From Amphibacillus xylanus NBRC 15112 (lineage in GTDB: Bacteria; Bacillota; Bacilli; Bacillales; Amphibacillaceae): a DNA stretch of 64,000 nt. Made by a program: the position numbers and the translations under genes. The stretch is from positions 1,240,001 through 1,304,000 of the forward strand of contig NC_018704.1 of assembly GCF_000307165.1 (NCBI RefSeq), given 5' to 3'. This document shows, one piece after another, positions 26,556 through 36,191 of the stretch. Below the pieces are notes generated by a model. That model searched no databases and was not told the DNA's origin. It saw only the letters and a program-made list of their open reading frames with translations. Positions within the stretch are counted from its first letter, which is position 1. Every line of letters starts with the position of its first letter.

Positions 26556-27545
26556 ATGAAGAAAAAAATTATCAAATACTTATTTGTCATATTAATAGTA
26601 GCTGGAATCGGCTTAAACACTCACCAACCATCATATGCGTTTAGTGAACAAGTTATCCAGCACGGAGCAACTGGTGAGGATGTCGTTGAGTTGCAAGCAA
26701 GGTTACAATATATCGGATTCTATCATGGTCCAATCGATGGTGTGTTTGGTTGGGGAACTTATTGGGCGTTAAGACATTTTCAAGATGAGTTCGGTATGAA
26801 GGTTGATGGCTATGCTGGTGAGCAAGTGAAGAATATGCTACTAGATCGTACACAATATCATAAAGACTTCGTTAGAGAACATTTAGAAGCGGGAAGACAC
26901 TTTACTCATTATGGTGGAATGAATTTAGAGCATCAAGTTAGATACGATTCACCGAAGGACAAGAAACAAACTGATAAACAAAAGCAAACTGAACAAAAAT
27001 CAAAAGAGCAAAAACAAACAGATAAAAAAGCTGAACAAGATAAACAACAAAAAGAGCAAGCTCAAAAAGATGAAGCACAAAATCAAAGTGCTTATGATCA
27101 AGCAAATACGAATCAAGAAACAACAGATGATTCTGCAATCGTTGAGGCGACACCAATTGAACCGACAGCAGTGAACGTACCTAACGGATTTTCACAAAAT
27201 GATATTCAACTTATGGCTCAAGCTGTATACGGTGAAGCACGAGGCGAGCCTTATGAAGGGCAAGTAGCTGTTGCATCGGTTATCCTTAATCGATTACAAA
27301 GTCCAATCTTCCCAGATACAGTGGCCGGCGTTATTTACGAACCTCTTGCATTTACGGCTGTTGCAGATGGTCAAATTTACTTAGACCCAGATGAAACAGC
27401 TAAACGAGCAGTGTTAGATGCTATTAATGGCTGGGATCCGACAGGAGAAGCAATTTATTACTTTAATCCAAATACCGCAACAAGTACTTGGATCTGGTCT
27501 CGACCACAAATAAAGCAAATCGGAAAACATATTTTCTGTAAATAA
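26556..27545 (+). CDS. sleB: Spore cortex-lytic enzyme SleB
   Basis: 329 residues. A signal peptide (about 1-28, ending SYAFS) is followed by a peptidoglycan-binding domain at 36-95 (GEDVVELQARLQYIGFYHGPIDGVFGWGT). Next comes an unusual Lys/Gln/Glu-rich repetitive linker at about 130-195 (KQTDKQKQTEQKSKEQKQTDKK). The SleB/CwlJ hydrolase domain starts near 212 (LMAQAVYGEARGEPYEGQVAVASVILNR). It degrades cortex during germination. TAGGAGGCG precedes the ATG; an in-frame GTG at 26535 is rejected. It is paired with ypeB 15 nt downstream. Confidence 0.93.
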   Translation: MKKKIIKYLFVILIVAGIGLNTHQPSYAFSEQVIQHGATGEDVVELQARLQYIGFYHGPIDGVFGWGTYWALRHFQDEFGMKVDGYAGEQVKNMLLDRTQYHKDFVREHLEAGRHFTHYGGMNLEHQVRYDSPKDKKQTDKQKQTEQKSKEQKQTDKKAEQDKQQKEQAQKDEAQNQSAYDQANTNQETTDDSAIVEATPIEPTAVNVPNGFSQNDIQLMAQAVYGEARGEPYEGQVAVASVILNRLQSPIFPDTVAGVIYEPLAFTAVADGQIYLDPDETAKRAVLDAINGWDPTGEAIYYFNPNTATSTWIWSRPQIKQIGKHIFCK

Positions 27546-27560
27546 ATCGGAGGAATCAAA

Positions 27561-28895
27561 ATGAGAAGATGGATCAGCATTATCGTGCTCTCAATTGCTC
27601 TTGTATTCACAGCGTTTTGGGGTTATCGACAATTTAATGATAAAGAATTGTTAATTGTTCAAGCTGAAAATAATTATCAACGTGCATTCCATGATCTAAC
27701 ATATCATATCGATCTTCTATATGATAAGATCGGTACTACTCTGGCACTAAATTCAAAAGATACACTTTCACCGCAGATGATTGAGATCTGGACTTTATCA
27801 TCTCAAGCACAAAGTGATGTTAGTCAATTGCCACTAGGATTACTGCCATTTACTAAAACAGAAACATTTTTAGCAGATATCGGAGAATTTACTTATCATG
27901 TCGCAATACGTGATTTAGACAATGAACCATTAAATGATGAAGAAATTGATCGTTTAAGTTCATTATATGAATCGGCCAATGAAATACGGAAAGAATTAAG
28001 ATCCGTACAACATAAAGTTTTCTCTGATGGGCTGAAATGGGTCGAAGTTGAAATGGCTCTAGCCAAAAACGATCGTGAGACACCGAATCACATTATTGAC
28101 GGTTTTACTGCTGTAGAAGATTATACGTCCGGTTTTGATGAATCACACTTTGATAACTTATCGGCAGATTTACCTTCTCAGCAAGATCGTTTTCGCTATG
28201 TTGATGGCGATCCGATCACTGAGAAAGAGGTAAAGGAACTCATTATGAAGCAATTTGATTTAACCGCCGATTTAGATATTGAACTACAAAAAAGTGGCGA
28301 TGGTGCTCAGTTACCTACGTACAGTGGTGGCTTCACCCACGAAGATGAACGTGGTTATATAGAAGTTACTGAGTCTGGTGGCCATGTCTTGTCATATATG
28401 ATTAATCGTGATCTAGGTAAGGCTAAAATTAGTTTACATGATGCTGAGAAAGAAGCAGAGAAAGTATTAAAACAAGAAGGATTTGAAGATGTAAGACGAT
28501 TAAAGTCTAGCCAATATGACGAAACAGGACTATTTCAATTTGCTGTTACTAACGACGATGTTTGGATTTATCCAGATAGAATAACAGTCAAGGTCGCATT
28601 AGATAACGGTGATATAATTGGTTTTAATGCAACTGACTATTATCGAAACCATCATGACAGAGAAATAAAACAACCAAAACTATCTTTTGAAGAAGCAAAA
28701 CAATTTGTTAGTCCTTCTTTAAATATTGAAGATCAGCATTTAGCTATTATTGAAGATAAGGCTGGAAATGAAATATTAACTTATGCATTCTTCGGCACGC
28801 TAAATCATGATACTTATCAAATTTTTATCGATGCAGATACAGGAAAAGAGATTTTTGTTGAATTAATGCATGATGTAGAGAGTAAATGGGGTTAA
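27561..28895 (+). CDS. ypeB: Germination protein YpeB
   Basis: 444 residues with an N-terminal signal anchor (WISIIVLSIALVFTAFWGY), a helical middle and PepSY-type repeats in the C-terminal half (LSFEEAKQFVSPSLNIEDQ; YQIFIDADTGKEIFVELM). YpeB is needed to place or stabilise SleB in the spore. It is the second gene of the sleB-ypeB operon with CGGAGGAATC upstream. Its terminator is the entry point of the group II intron. Confidence 0.93.
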   Translation: MRRWISIIVLSIALVFTAFWGYRQFNDKELLIVQAENNYQRAFHDLTYHIDLLYDKIGTTLALNSKDTLSPQMIEIWTLSSQAQSDVSQLPLGLLPFTKTETFLADIGEFTYHVAIRDLDNEPLNDEEIDRLSSLYESANEIRKELRSVQHKVFSDGLKWVEVEMALAKNDRETPNHIIDGFTAVEDYTSGFDESHFDNLSADLPSQQDRFRYVDGDPITEKEVKELIMKQFDLTADLDIELQKSGDGAQLPTYSGGFTHEDERGYIEVTESGGHVLSYMINRDLGKAKISLHDAEKEAEKVLKQEGFEDVRRLKSSQYDETGLFQFAVTNDDVWIYPDRITVKVALDNGDIIGFNATDYYRNHHDREIKQPKLSFEEAKQFVSPSLNIEDQHLAIIEDKAGNEILTYAFFGTLNHDTYQIFIDADTGKEIFVELMHDVESKWG

Positions 28896-28910
28896 ATATA
28901 TAACATTATG

Positions 28911-28942
28911 AAGTATCCTAATCAACATTAGGATACTTTTTT
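28911..28942 (+). terminator. Terminator of sleB-ypeB, insertion site of the intron
   Basis: AAGTATCCTAAT / ATTAGGATACTT is a 12-bp perfect stem with the loop CAAC, followed by TTTTTT. The group IIC intron begins two bases after it. Confidence 0.93.
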
Positions 28943-28943
28943 C

Positions 28944-30807
28944 GTTCGCCCAGCATGGGCGAACGCTAACGGGTGAAAGTCCCTAGTGCGACCTAATAGC
29001 GGTAAGCACATAGCCAAAGATAAGGGTGTCCATGGTGACGTGGAATCTGAAGGAAATCCTAGGCAAACCTTCGGTCTGACGAACAGAAATCATATAAGAG
29101 GCGACATATGTGGATAAGACTGCGAAAGAAGTTGAAGTCCAATAGCTATTACAAAAGCATATGGCGTATATATGGCAGATGGATGGAGGAAAAGCGTTCG
29201 TACCTTAACTGGGGAGGTCTCACCTAGCTACATCAAAACCTTGTAGTGATACAAGACTGGCAGGTGAGAAGTCAGCAGAAGCCGTAGTAGTGAAGAGAAC
29301 TAACGAAAGTTAGAACGAGCGAAGGGCTGAACAGTTTTATCGTTATAATCATCTCGATTGAAAGAGGACACAAGACCACTGGCATAAAGCGCAAAAGTGG
29401 ATACCTACTTTACGAGAAAGAAAGGATATAACCAGCATGTATGAGAGAAAATTACTAAATCAAATACTAGACGAAGGAAATCTTAACTTAGCAATAAAAC
29501 AGGTGAAGAGGAATAAAGGCTCCGCAGGTGTCGACGGAATGTCGGTCGAACAAATACAGGGTTATCTAGCGTTAAATAAAGATGACCTTTTAAAAAGTAT
29601 TCGAAATAGAACCTACAAACCAGAACCTGTCCTGAGGGTGGAAATACCAAAGCCTAATGGCGGTGTGCGATTACTTGGCATACCCACAGTTAAAGATCGA
29701 GTGATCCAACAAGCAATAGCACAAATCCTAACTCCACTATTTGATAGACAATTCAGTGACTATAGCTATGGCTTTAGACCAAGACGATATGCGGAAATGG
29801 CAATTATCAAAGGACTAGAGTATATGAATGATGGTTATGAGTGGATTGTCGATATTGATCTTGAACGGTTCTTTGATACGGTGAACCATGACCGATTAAT
29901 GAATCTTGTCGCACGAACAGTGGAGGACGGGGATGTCATCTCACTCATTCGAAAATTTCTTGTCAGTGGTGTACAGATTGATGAGGAATACAAGGAAACG
30001 ATCATTGGCACCCCGCAAGGAGGAAACCTTTCACCTTTACTAAGTAATATCATGCTTCATGAACTTGATATGGAACTTGAGAATAGAGGACTTAGGTTTG
30101 TGAGATATGCAGATGACTGCATCATCTTTGCCAAAAGCCAAATGGCAGCGAATCGAATTATGCGTTCGATCACCCGTTTTATAGAAGAAAAGTTAGGTTT
30201 AATTGTAAATGCAGACAAATCAAAAGTAACGAATCCAAACAATACGGACTTTAAATTTCTCGGCTTTGGTTTCTACAAAGATTACTATGCAAAGCAATAT
30301 AAAGCGAAACCGCATCATAAATCAGTAGAGCGTTTCAAATATAAACTGAAACAATTAACCAAGAGGAATTGGAGCATTGACACAAAGTATCGTGTCGGAC
30401 GAATCAATCAAGTGATACGAGGTTGGGTTAACTACTTTAAAATTGGCTACATGAAAAAGCTTCTGATGAACATTGATGCCCATCTGCGTGTTCGATTGCG
30501 TGCATGTATATGGACAAAATGGAAGACGGCGAAAAACCGTCGAAAGAACCTCATAAAATTGGGGTTAAAGCGAAATAAAGCATATGAATATAGCCATTCA
30601 AGTAAAGGTGCGACGCGAGTCGCGTACTCGTGGATATTAGCGACTACGATTACTAATGAAAGACTTGCCCGCTTCGGACTAGTCTCAGGATTAGAACACT
30701 ACAATCAAATACATGCTTAATATAAAACTGAACCGCCGTATACGGATCCGTACATACGGTGGTGTGAGGGGACGGATAATCAAATAATGATTATCCTCCT
30801 ACTCGAT
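28944..30807 (+). mobile_element. Group IIC (bacterial class C) intron with its own reverse transcriptase
   Basis: The intron starts with GTTCGCCCAGCATGGGCG just after the ypeB terminator. Domain I elements AAGGGTGTCC, ATGGAATCTGAAGG and GGCAAACCTTCGGTCTG agree with the well-known Oceanobacillus group IIC intron. The ORF lies in domain IV. Domain V is seen as GAACCGCCGTATACGG then TACATACGGTGGTGTG, and domain VI as GGATAATC / GATTATCC ending ACTCGAT at about 30807. Class C introns enter downstream of intrinsic terminators, exactly as here. Ends are assigned by comparison and may be off by a few bases. The exon sides join in the T tract, so no gene is broken. Confidence 0.9.
29437..30720 (+). 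CDS. Group II intron reverse transcriptase/maturase
   Basis: 427 residues. RT motifs are GSAGVDGM (RT0/1), VEIPKPNGGVRLLGIPTVKDRV, YGFRPRRYAEMAI, VDIDLERFFDTVNH, GTPQGGNLSPLLSNI and the catalytic YADD. The maturase (X) domain follows (VGRINQVIRGWVNYFKIG). There is no C-terminal HNH endonuclease, as usual for class C. All catalytic residues are intact, so the element may be active. It has no separate promoter and is expressed from the intron transcript. Confidence 0.95.
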   Translation: MYERKLLNQILDEGNLNLAIKQVKRNKGSAGVDGMSVEQIQGYLALNKDDLLKSIRNRTYKPEPVLRVEIPKPNGGVRLLGIPTVKDRVIQQAIAQILTPLFDRQFSDYSYGFRPRRYAEMAIIKGLEYMNDGYEWIVDIDLERFFDTVNHDRLMNLVARTVEDGDVISLIRKFLVSGVQIDEEYKETIIGTPQGGNLSPLLSNIMLHELDMELENRGLRFVRYADDCIIFAKSQMAANRIMRSITRFIEEKLGLIVNADKSKVTNPNNTDFKFLGFGFYKDYYAKQYKAKPHHKSVERFKYKLKQLTKRNWSIDTKYRVGRINQVIRGWVNYFKIGYMKKLLMNIDAHLRVRLRACIWTKWKTAKNRRKNLIKLGLKRNKAYEYSHSSKGATRVAYSWILATTITNERLARFGLVSGLEHYNQIHA

Positions 30808-30892
30808 TTTCTATTTATATCATCTTATCCTTGCCTAAAAGGGGTATTGTTGCAATAATATATATAGTGACAATATAGGAGTGGATAGGTTG

Positions 30893-31555
30893 ATGATCAA
30901 GATAGGTACAATGATAACACTCGAAAAACAAGCAGATGATGAGGAATTACAACAATTTAGATGTCGAGTTGTCGAAAAGAAAGGATCAACTTTATATATT
31001 GATTATCCAATTAATACAAAAACAGGTCGAACTGATTTTTTCCCTAACGGCACATTTTTATTTGCATATTTTGTCGGTGAAGATCAATCGATTTATAAAT
31101 TTTATACAGAGATCGTTGATCGAAAAAGAGAAAAGGTTCCGATGCTATTAATTAGATTTGATCAAAATAAATTAACCAAAATTCAGCGGAGAGAATATGT
31201 TAGGGTTAATGCAAATTTAGACGTTTCTATCTCTGATCCTGAACGAGAGTTGGATACTTTTACAACAATTACAAAAGATATAAGTGGAGGCGGTCTTGCC
31301 GTAATATTACCACCCGATGTAGAAGTTAGACCAGCAATGCCACTGGATCTAGTGATTGTTTTACGTATGAAGGATGATAAAATTGATTATGTCTTTACCC
31401 AGGCTGAGGCGATCCGCGTATTTAATCAATCAGAAGATTCGAAACAACTGTTATCAATGAAATTTATTAATATTTATGAACAAGATCGTCAGAAAATTAT
31501 TCAATTTTGCTTCGAAACGCAATTAAAAGCTAGAAGAAAAGGATTAGACAATTAA
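30893..31555 (+). CDS. ypfA: PilZ-domain protein YpfA (flagellar brake, c-di-GMP receptor)
   Basis: 220 residues. The N-terminal YcgR-like domain opens MIKIGTMITLEKQ. The PilZ domain has the RRxxxR-type motif (QRREYVRVNANLDVSI) and DISGGGLAV (D-x-S-x-x-G), the residues that bind cyclic di-GMP. In B. subtilis the homologue (DgrA/MotI) slows the flagellar motor. ATG 30893 is chosen over GTG 30881 by comparison with family N-termini. It lies ahead of cmk as in B. subtilis. Confidence 0.88.
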   Translation: MIKIGTMITLEKQADDEELQQFRCRVVEKKGSTLYIDYPINTKTGRTDFFPNGTFLFAYFVGEDQSIYKFYTEIVDRKREKVPMLLIRFDQNKLTKIQRREYVRVNANLDVSISDPERELDTFTTITKDISGGGLAVILPPDVEVRPAMPLDLVIVLRMKDDKIDYVFTQAEAIRVFNQSEDSKQLLSMKFINIYEQDRQKIIQFCFETQLKARRKGLDN

Positions 31556-31596
31556 TTAGATGTTATGAATAGAAGTTTTAATAAGGAGATAAGATA

Positions 31597-32277
31597 ATGA
31601 CACATAAAGGAATAGCGATAGCAATTGATGGACCAGCAGCTGCAGGAAAGAGTACTGTTGCAAGAAAGATTGCTGATAAATTAAATTATATATACATAGA
31701 TACTGGTGCCATGTATCGGGCATTAACATTAAAAGCGTTAAATAATGACATCGATCCAAACAATGAAGATGAACTATATCAATTACTATTAGATACAACT
31801 ATAAAATTAACTCAAGCAGAACAGACTCAGCGAGTTTTATTGGATGATACCGATGTGACAGAAGCAATTAGAAATGAAGAAGTAACGAATAATGTCTCAA
31901 CTGTTGCTAAACATCGATTAATTCGTGAAGAGATGGTAGAAAGACAAAGACAATTTGTACAAGAAAATAATATAGTGATGGATGGTCGTGATATTGGCAC
32001 GCACGTTATTCCCGATGCTGATGTGAAAGTATTTCTAATCGCATCAGTAGAAGAAAGAGCACAAAGACGTTACATCGAAAATAAGCAAAAAGGATTCAAT
32101 CCGGATTTAGAAAAATTAAAACAAGAAATCGCAGAACGAGACCGTTTTGATACTGAACGAGAGGTCTCACCATTGGTTAAGGCAGAGGATGCCGTAGAGC
32201 TAGATACAACATCATTAAGTATTGATGAAGTAGTGGAAGAAATTCTAAAAATAGTTGAACGTAAAGGGGGGATTTGA
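31597..32277 (+). CDS. cmk: Cytidylate kinase
   Basis: 226 residues. The P-loop is GPAAAGKST, and [16 protein letters not shown] and DGRDIGTHV are CMP-kinase motifs. [13 protein letters not shown] is the lid. It phosphorylates CMP and dCMP. AAGGAG precedes the ATG. The stop codon overlaps the start of plsC (TGATG), so the two are translationally coupled. Confidence 0.96.
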   Translation: MTHKGIAIAIDGPAAAGKSTVARKIADKLNYIYIDTGAMYRALTLKALNNDIDPNNEDELYQLLLDTTIKLTQAEQTQRVLLDDTDVTEAIRNEEVTNNVSTVAKHRLIREEMVERQRQFVQENNIVMDGRDIGTHVIPDADVKVFLIASVEERAQRRYIENKQKGFNPDLEKLKQEIAERDRFDTEREVSPLVKAEDAVELDTTSLSIDEVVEEILKIVERKGGI

Positions 32278-32858
32278 TGACACTCTACCAAGTAGCAAAA
32301 AATCTGGTCTGGTATGCATTAAAGCCATTATATCGAATGGAAGTTATCGGGGTTGAAAATATCCCTAAAGATGGACCAGTAATCATTTGTTCAAATCATA
32401 TTTCGAACTTCGACCCCCCAGTAGTTGGTGGATCAGCACCGAGAGTCGTTCATTTTTTAGCTAAAGAAGAATTATTTAAAGGTAAATTCGGTAAATTTTT
32501 ATTCTCTAAATTAAATGCTGTTCCAATTAAGCGAGGTATGAAGGATCGACAAGCGTTAAGACAAGCACTTAACATATTAAAAGAGGGAAAAGTTCTTGGT
32601 CTATTCCCAGAGGGAACAAGAAGTAAGACTGGTGAATTAGGTGAAGGCTTATCAGGAATCGGTTTTTTCGCCCTTCGATCAGAAGCGACCGTTGTCCCAT
32701 GTGTTATTGTTGGACCATATAAAGTTGGTCGCCGATTAAAAATAGTCTACGGTGAACCAGTAAAAATGGACAAATTACGCGAGGAAAAGGCTTCAGCTAA
32801 AGAAACGACAGAGCAAATAATGCAAGAAATCAGTAAATTGCAAAAAAAACATGCATAA
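32277..32858 (+). CDS. plsC: 1-acyl-sn-glycerol-3-phosphate acyltransferase
   Basis: 193 residues. The catalytic HX4D motif is NHISNFDP, and the acceptor-binding motifs are PIKRG and FPEGTRSKTG. It makes phosphatidic acid at the membrane. The ATG overlaps the cmk stop; an in-frame TTG at 32274 precedes it. A cmk-plsC-ypfD arrangement is common in Bacillaceae, although B. subtilis lacks plsC here. Confidence 0.93.
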   Translation: MTLYQVAKNLVWYALKPLYRMEVIGVENIPKDGPVIICSNHISNFDPPVVGGSAPRVVHFLAKEELFKGKFGKFLFSKLNAVPIKRGMKDRQALRQALNILKEGKVLGLFPEGTRSKTGELGEGLSGIGFFALRSEATVVPCVIVGPYKVGRRLKIVYGEPVKMDKLREEKASAKETTEQIMQEISKLQKKHA

Positions 32859-32951
32859 ATTCCGTCTAACACTTGACAAAATCACTTAAATGATAGAAGT
32901 TAGAAAAAGATAGTTATTTTTATTGTTGCAAATTGAAGGAGGCAGTTTCTA

Positions 32952-34088
32952 ATGGATGAAATGAACAAAGAAGTATCTGAATTGAAAGATTTTTCTGTAG
33001 GACAAGAAGTCACAGGAAAAGTAGTTAAGGTTGAGGATAACCAAGTTCTAGTTGATATTGGTTGGAAAACAGATGGCATTGTGCCACTCAACGAGTTAAC
33101 TCATCTTCATGTTGAAAGTGCTAGTGAAGTTGTTAATCTAGATGATGAGCTAACATTAAAAATAAATAAAATTACAGATGATGAAGTCATTTTATCAAAA
33201 CAAGCAGTTGATACTGAAAAGGCTTGGGCTGATCTAGAAAATAAATTAGCATCTGGTGAAGTATTTGAGGCAACTGTTAAGGAAATTGTTAAAGGTGGAC
33301 TAGTTGTTGATGTTGGGGTAAGAGGTTTTGTTCCAGCTTCATTAGTTGAAGTTCACTATGTAGAAGATTTCTCTACTTATTTAGATACTGAGTTAACTTT
33401 AAAAGTAGTAGAGCTTGATCGTTCAAAAAATCGTGTGATTCTTTCACACCGTGCGGTTGTAGAAGAAGAATCTGAAAAATTAAAAGAACAAAGACTTGCA
33501 AGTCTTGAAGAAGGACAAGTTGTTGAAGGTAAAGTTGCTAGAATTACGGATTTTGGTGCCTTCATTGATTTAGGTGGAATTGATGGGCTTGTTCATATTT
33601 CAGAGCTAGCACATGAACATGTTAATCATGCAAGTGATGTCATTAGTGAAGGCGAAACGGTAAAAGTCAAAGTACTATCTGTTGATGTAGAATCTGAGCG
33701 AATCTCATTATCAATTAAAGCAACATTACCTGGACCATGGGCTGGAATCGAAGATAAAATTAAGCCAGGTGATATCGTTAAAGGTACTGTAAAGCGATTA
33801 GTTAACTTTGGTGCTTTTGTGGAGATCTTCCCTCGAGTAGAAGGATTAGTTCATATTTCTCAAATTTCAACAGAGCATATCGGTACACCACATGAAGTAT
33901 TAGAGGTAGATCAAGAAATCGAAGCAAAAGTACTTGATGTAAATGAAGACGAGAAACGAATTTCATTGAGTATTCGTGAGTTAGAAGCAGATAAAAACCA
34001 GCAAGAGCTAAAATCATATGAAAAAGATGAAGATCAAGGTTTCTCAATTAGTGATGTAATTGGGGATCAACTAGATAAATTTAAATAA
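32952..34088 (+). CDS. ypfD: S1 RNA-binding protein, RpsA homologue YpfD
   Basis: 378 residues with four S1 domains at about 12-80, 98-165, 184-254 and 269-340 (GKVVKVEDNQVLVDIGWKTDG; GKVARITDFGAFIDLGGIDGL; GTVKRLVNFGAFVEIFPRVEGL). It is shorter than the six-domain E. coli S1 and typical of low-GC Gram-positives. It binds RNA and possibly assists translation. GGAGG precedes the start. A strong terminator follows. Confidence 0.93.
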   Translation: MDEMNKEVSELKDFSVGQEVTGKVVKVEDNQVLVDIGWKTDGIVPLNELTHLHVESASEVVNLDDELTLKINKITDDEVILSKQAVDTEKAWADLENKLASGEVFEATVKEIVKGGLVVDVGVRGFVPASLVEVHYVEDFSTYLDTELTLKVVELDRSKNRVILSHRAVVEEESEKLKEQRLASLEEGQVVEGKVARITDFGAFIDLGGIDGLVHISELAHEHVNHASDVISEGETVKVKVLSVDVESERISLSIKATLPGPWAGIEDKIKPGDIVKGTVKRLVNFGAFVEIFPRVEGLVHISQISTEHIGTPHEVLEVDQEIEAKVLDVNEDEKRISLSIRELEADKNQQELKSYEKDEDQGFSISDVIGDQLDKFK

Positions 34089-34094
34089 GATTCA

Positions 34095-34129
34095 AAAGCA
34101 TGTAGTGTAAACTTAGCTACATGCTTTTT
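34095..34129 (+). terminator. Terminator after ypfD
   Basis: AAAGCATGTAG / CTACATGCTTT with an 11-nt loop, then TT. Confidence 0.85.
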
Positions 34130-34183
34130 GTTTAGCTTTTTTCAATTATAGCCATACTGATAAGTAAAATAGGGGGGATCAGT

Positions 34184-34738
34184 ATGGTATATTATTGGAT
34201 CAGTTGGATTGCCATTACCTACTTATTGCTAGTAGACCGCAAAAAGAACGACCTAACATACTTGTTTTTGTGGCTTGTATTGTTAAATATACTGTTTATA
34301 GAAATAGAAGTGGAATGTCTACAATTTAAACTAACTTTACCTTATCTCTATACGTTAATTATCTTTTGGCTACTCATATTAATTAAAAAAATGGCTTATT
34401 TTAATTATTTATTATTATTTTGTCTGATTATGATATATAACGGAATAAAGTATATATTAATTACGAATCCGATTTGGATCTTTTTTAATGAAACAATAAT
34501 GATTAGTTGTGTTATTATCATAATTCTTTTGATACTTGTTCAAGACCCAATCGATCGAATTTATTTACTGATTACATCATGCTTGACTGGGGAATTATTG
34601 TACGCATATCAGGTAAAAGTGTTTGATTGGCAAGTAACAATCGGTGAGATTAATTTCTTTACTTCAATATATCTTGCCATCATTATTTGCTATCTTGTAC
34701 AATGGTTATTTAGTCGCCGTATTTTAGCGCGTATATAA
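34184..34738 (+). CDS. yphA: Polytopic membrane protein, YphA-like
   Basis: 184 residues, about six hydrophobic helices, no polar active-site motifs. It is named by position between ypfD and der, where B. subtilis has yphA of similar length. GGGGGATC precedes the ATG. Function is unknown. Confidence 0.65.
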   Translation: MVYYWISWIAITYLLLVDRKKNDLTYLFLWLVLLNILFIEIEVECLQFKLTLPYLYTLIIFWLLILIKKMAYFNYLLLFCLIMIYNGIKYILITNPIWIFFNETIMISCVIIIILLILVQDPIDRIYLLITSCLTGELLYAYQVKVFDWQVTIGEINFFTSIYLAIIICYLVQWLFSRRILARI

Positions 34739-34868
34739 AATATTGTTTAAAGGAACAAATTTTGCTAAACTATATTAGTTAGATACCATTTACTCAGAAA
34801 TTATCGATTATGTGAGTAAATCGTCAACAGAAAATAAATAAGTAAATTATAGAAAGGATGACCCTTTC

Positions 34869-36179
34869 ATGAGAAAAGCTGTCGTAGCAATAGTTGGACG
34901 ACCAAATGTCGGGAAATCAACTATTTTTAATCGACTTGTCGGTGAAAGAATTTCAATTGTAGATGATATACCAGGAGTAACAAGAGATCGAATTTATTCA
35001 AAAGTTGAATGGTTATCAAATGAGTTTCATTTGATTGATACGGGGGGAATCGAATTAGGCGATGAACCTTTACTTGTTCAAATGAGAGAACAGGCTGATA
35101 TTGCCATAAATGAAGCAGATGTCATTATCTTTATGGTAAATGTAAGAGAAGGTATAACTGCTGCTGATGAAGAGGTTGCTAAGATTCTTTATAAATCTAA
35201 TAAACCTGTTGTATTAGCAGTAAACAAGGTTGATAATCCAGAAATGCGTGAGGAAATTTATGAATTTTACAGTCTAGGATTCGGTGAACCTTATCCTATA
35301 TCCGGATCGCATGGTCTTGGCCTAGGTGATTTACTCGATCGAGTCGTAGAATTATTTCCTAAACATATTGGGATTTCTGAGGAAGATGAAGCCTTACATT
35401 TTTGTGTGATTGGTCGACCGAATGTTGGTAAATCATCATTAGTAAACGCATTATTACAACAAGATCGTGTCATTGTAAGTAATATTGCTGGTACAACAAG
35501 AGACGCAGTTGACTCTCCTTTTGTATATGATGGTGATGATTATGTCATTATTGATACTGCTGGGATGAGAAAACGAGGGAAAATATACGAATCTACAGAA
35601 AAGTATAGTTTGTTGCGTGCGATGAAAGCGATCGATCGTTCTGATGTAGTGCTAATTGTGATCGATGCTGAAACTGGAATTTTAGAGCAAGACAAACGTA
35701 TTGTCGGACATGCACATGAAGCAGGTAAAGCGATTGTTATTGTTGTGAATAAATGGGATACAGTTGATTCAGATCAGCAAGCAATGAAGAATTTTGAAGA
35801 TGAAATTAGAGCACAGTTCGTATTTTTAGACTATGCACAGATTGTCTTCTTGTCTGCATTAACTAAAAAAAGAATTCATACGTTAATGCCTCAAGTACGA
35901 TTAGCTAGTGAAAACTATACAAGAAGAATTGAAACAAGTGTACTTAACGATGTTATTATGGATGCAGTAGCTCTTAATCCAACTCCAACTGTTCGTGGTA
36001 GACGATTGAAAGTCCTTTACGCGACTCAGGTTGCAGTTAAGCCACCTACATTTGTGGTTTTTGTTAATGATCCAGAGCTTATGCATTTTTCATATAAACG
36101 CTTTTTAGAAAATCGAATTCGAGAAGCTTTCGGATTTGAAGGTACACCAATTAAAATTCTTGCTAGAAAACGTAGTTAA
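34869..36179 (+). CDS. der: GTPase Der (EngA), ribosome assembly
   Basis: 436 residues, two tandem GTPase domains: [14 protein letters not shown] and NKVD in the first, [14 protein letters not shown] and NKWD in the second. A C-terminal KH-like domain follows ([24 protein letters not shown]). It is essential for 50S subunit maturation. GAAAGGATG precedes the start. It is followed after 12 nt by gpsA. Confidence 0.97.
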   Translation: MRKAVVAIVGRPNVGKSTIFNRLVGERISIVDDIPGVTRDRIYSKVEWLSNEFHLIDTGGIELGDEPLLVQMREQADIAINEADVIIFMVNVREGITAADEEVAKILYKSNKPVVLAVNKVDNPEMREEIYEFYSLGFGEPYPISGSHGLGLGDLLDRVVELFPKHIGISEEDEALHFCVIGRPNVGKSSLVNALLQQDRVIVSNIAGTTRDAVDSPFVYDGDDYVIIDTAGMRKRGKIYESTEKYSLLRAMKAIDRSDVVLIVIDAETGILEQDKRIVGHAHEAGKAIVIVVNKWDTVDSDQQAMKNFEDEIRAQFVFLDYAQIVFLSALTKKRIHTLMPQVRLASENYTRRIETSVLNDVIMDAVALNPTPTVRGRRLKVLYATQVAVKPPTFVVFVNDPELMHFSYKRFLENRIREAFGFEGTPIKILARKRS

Positions 36180-36191
36180 GGAGTTGTTCAA

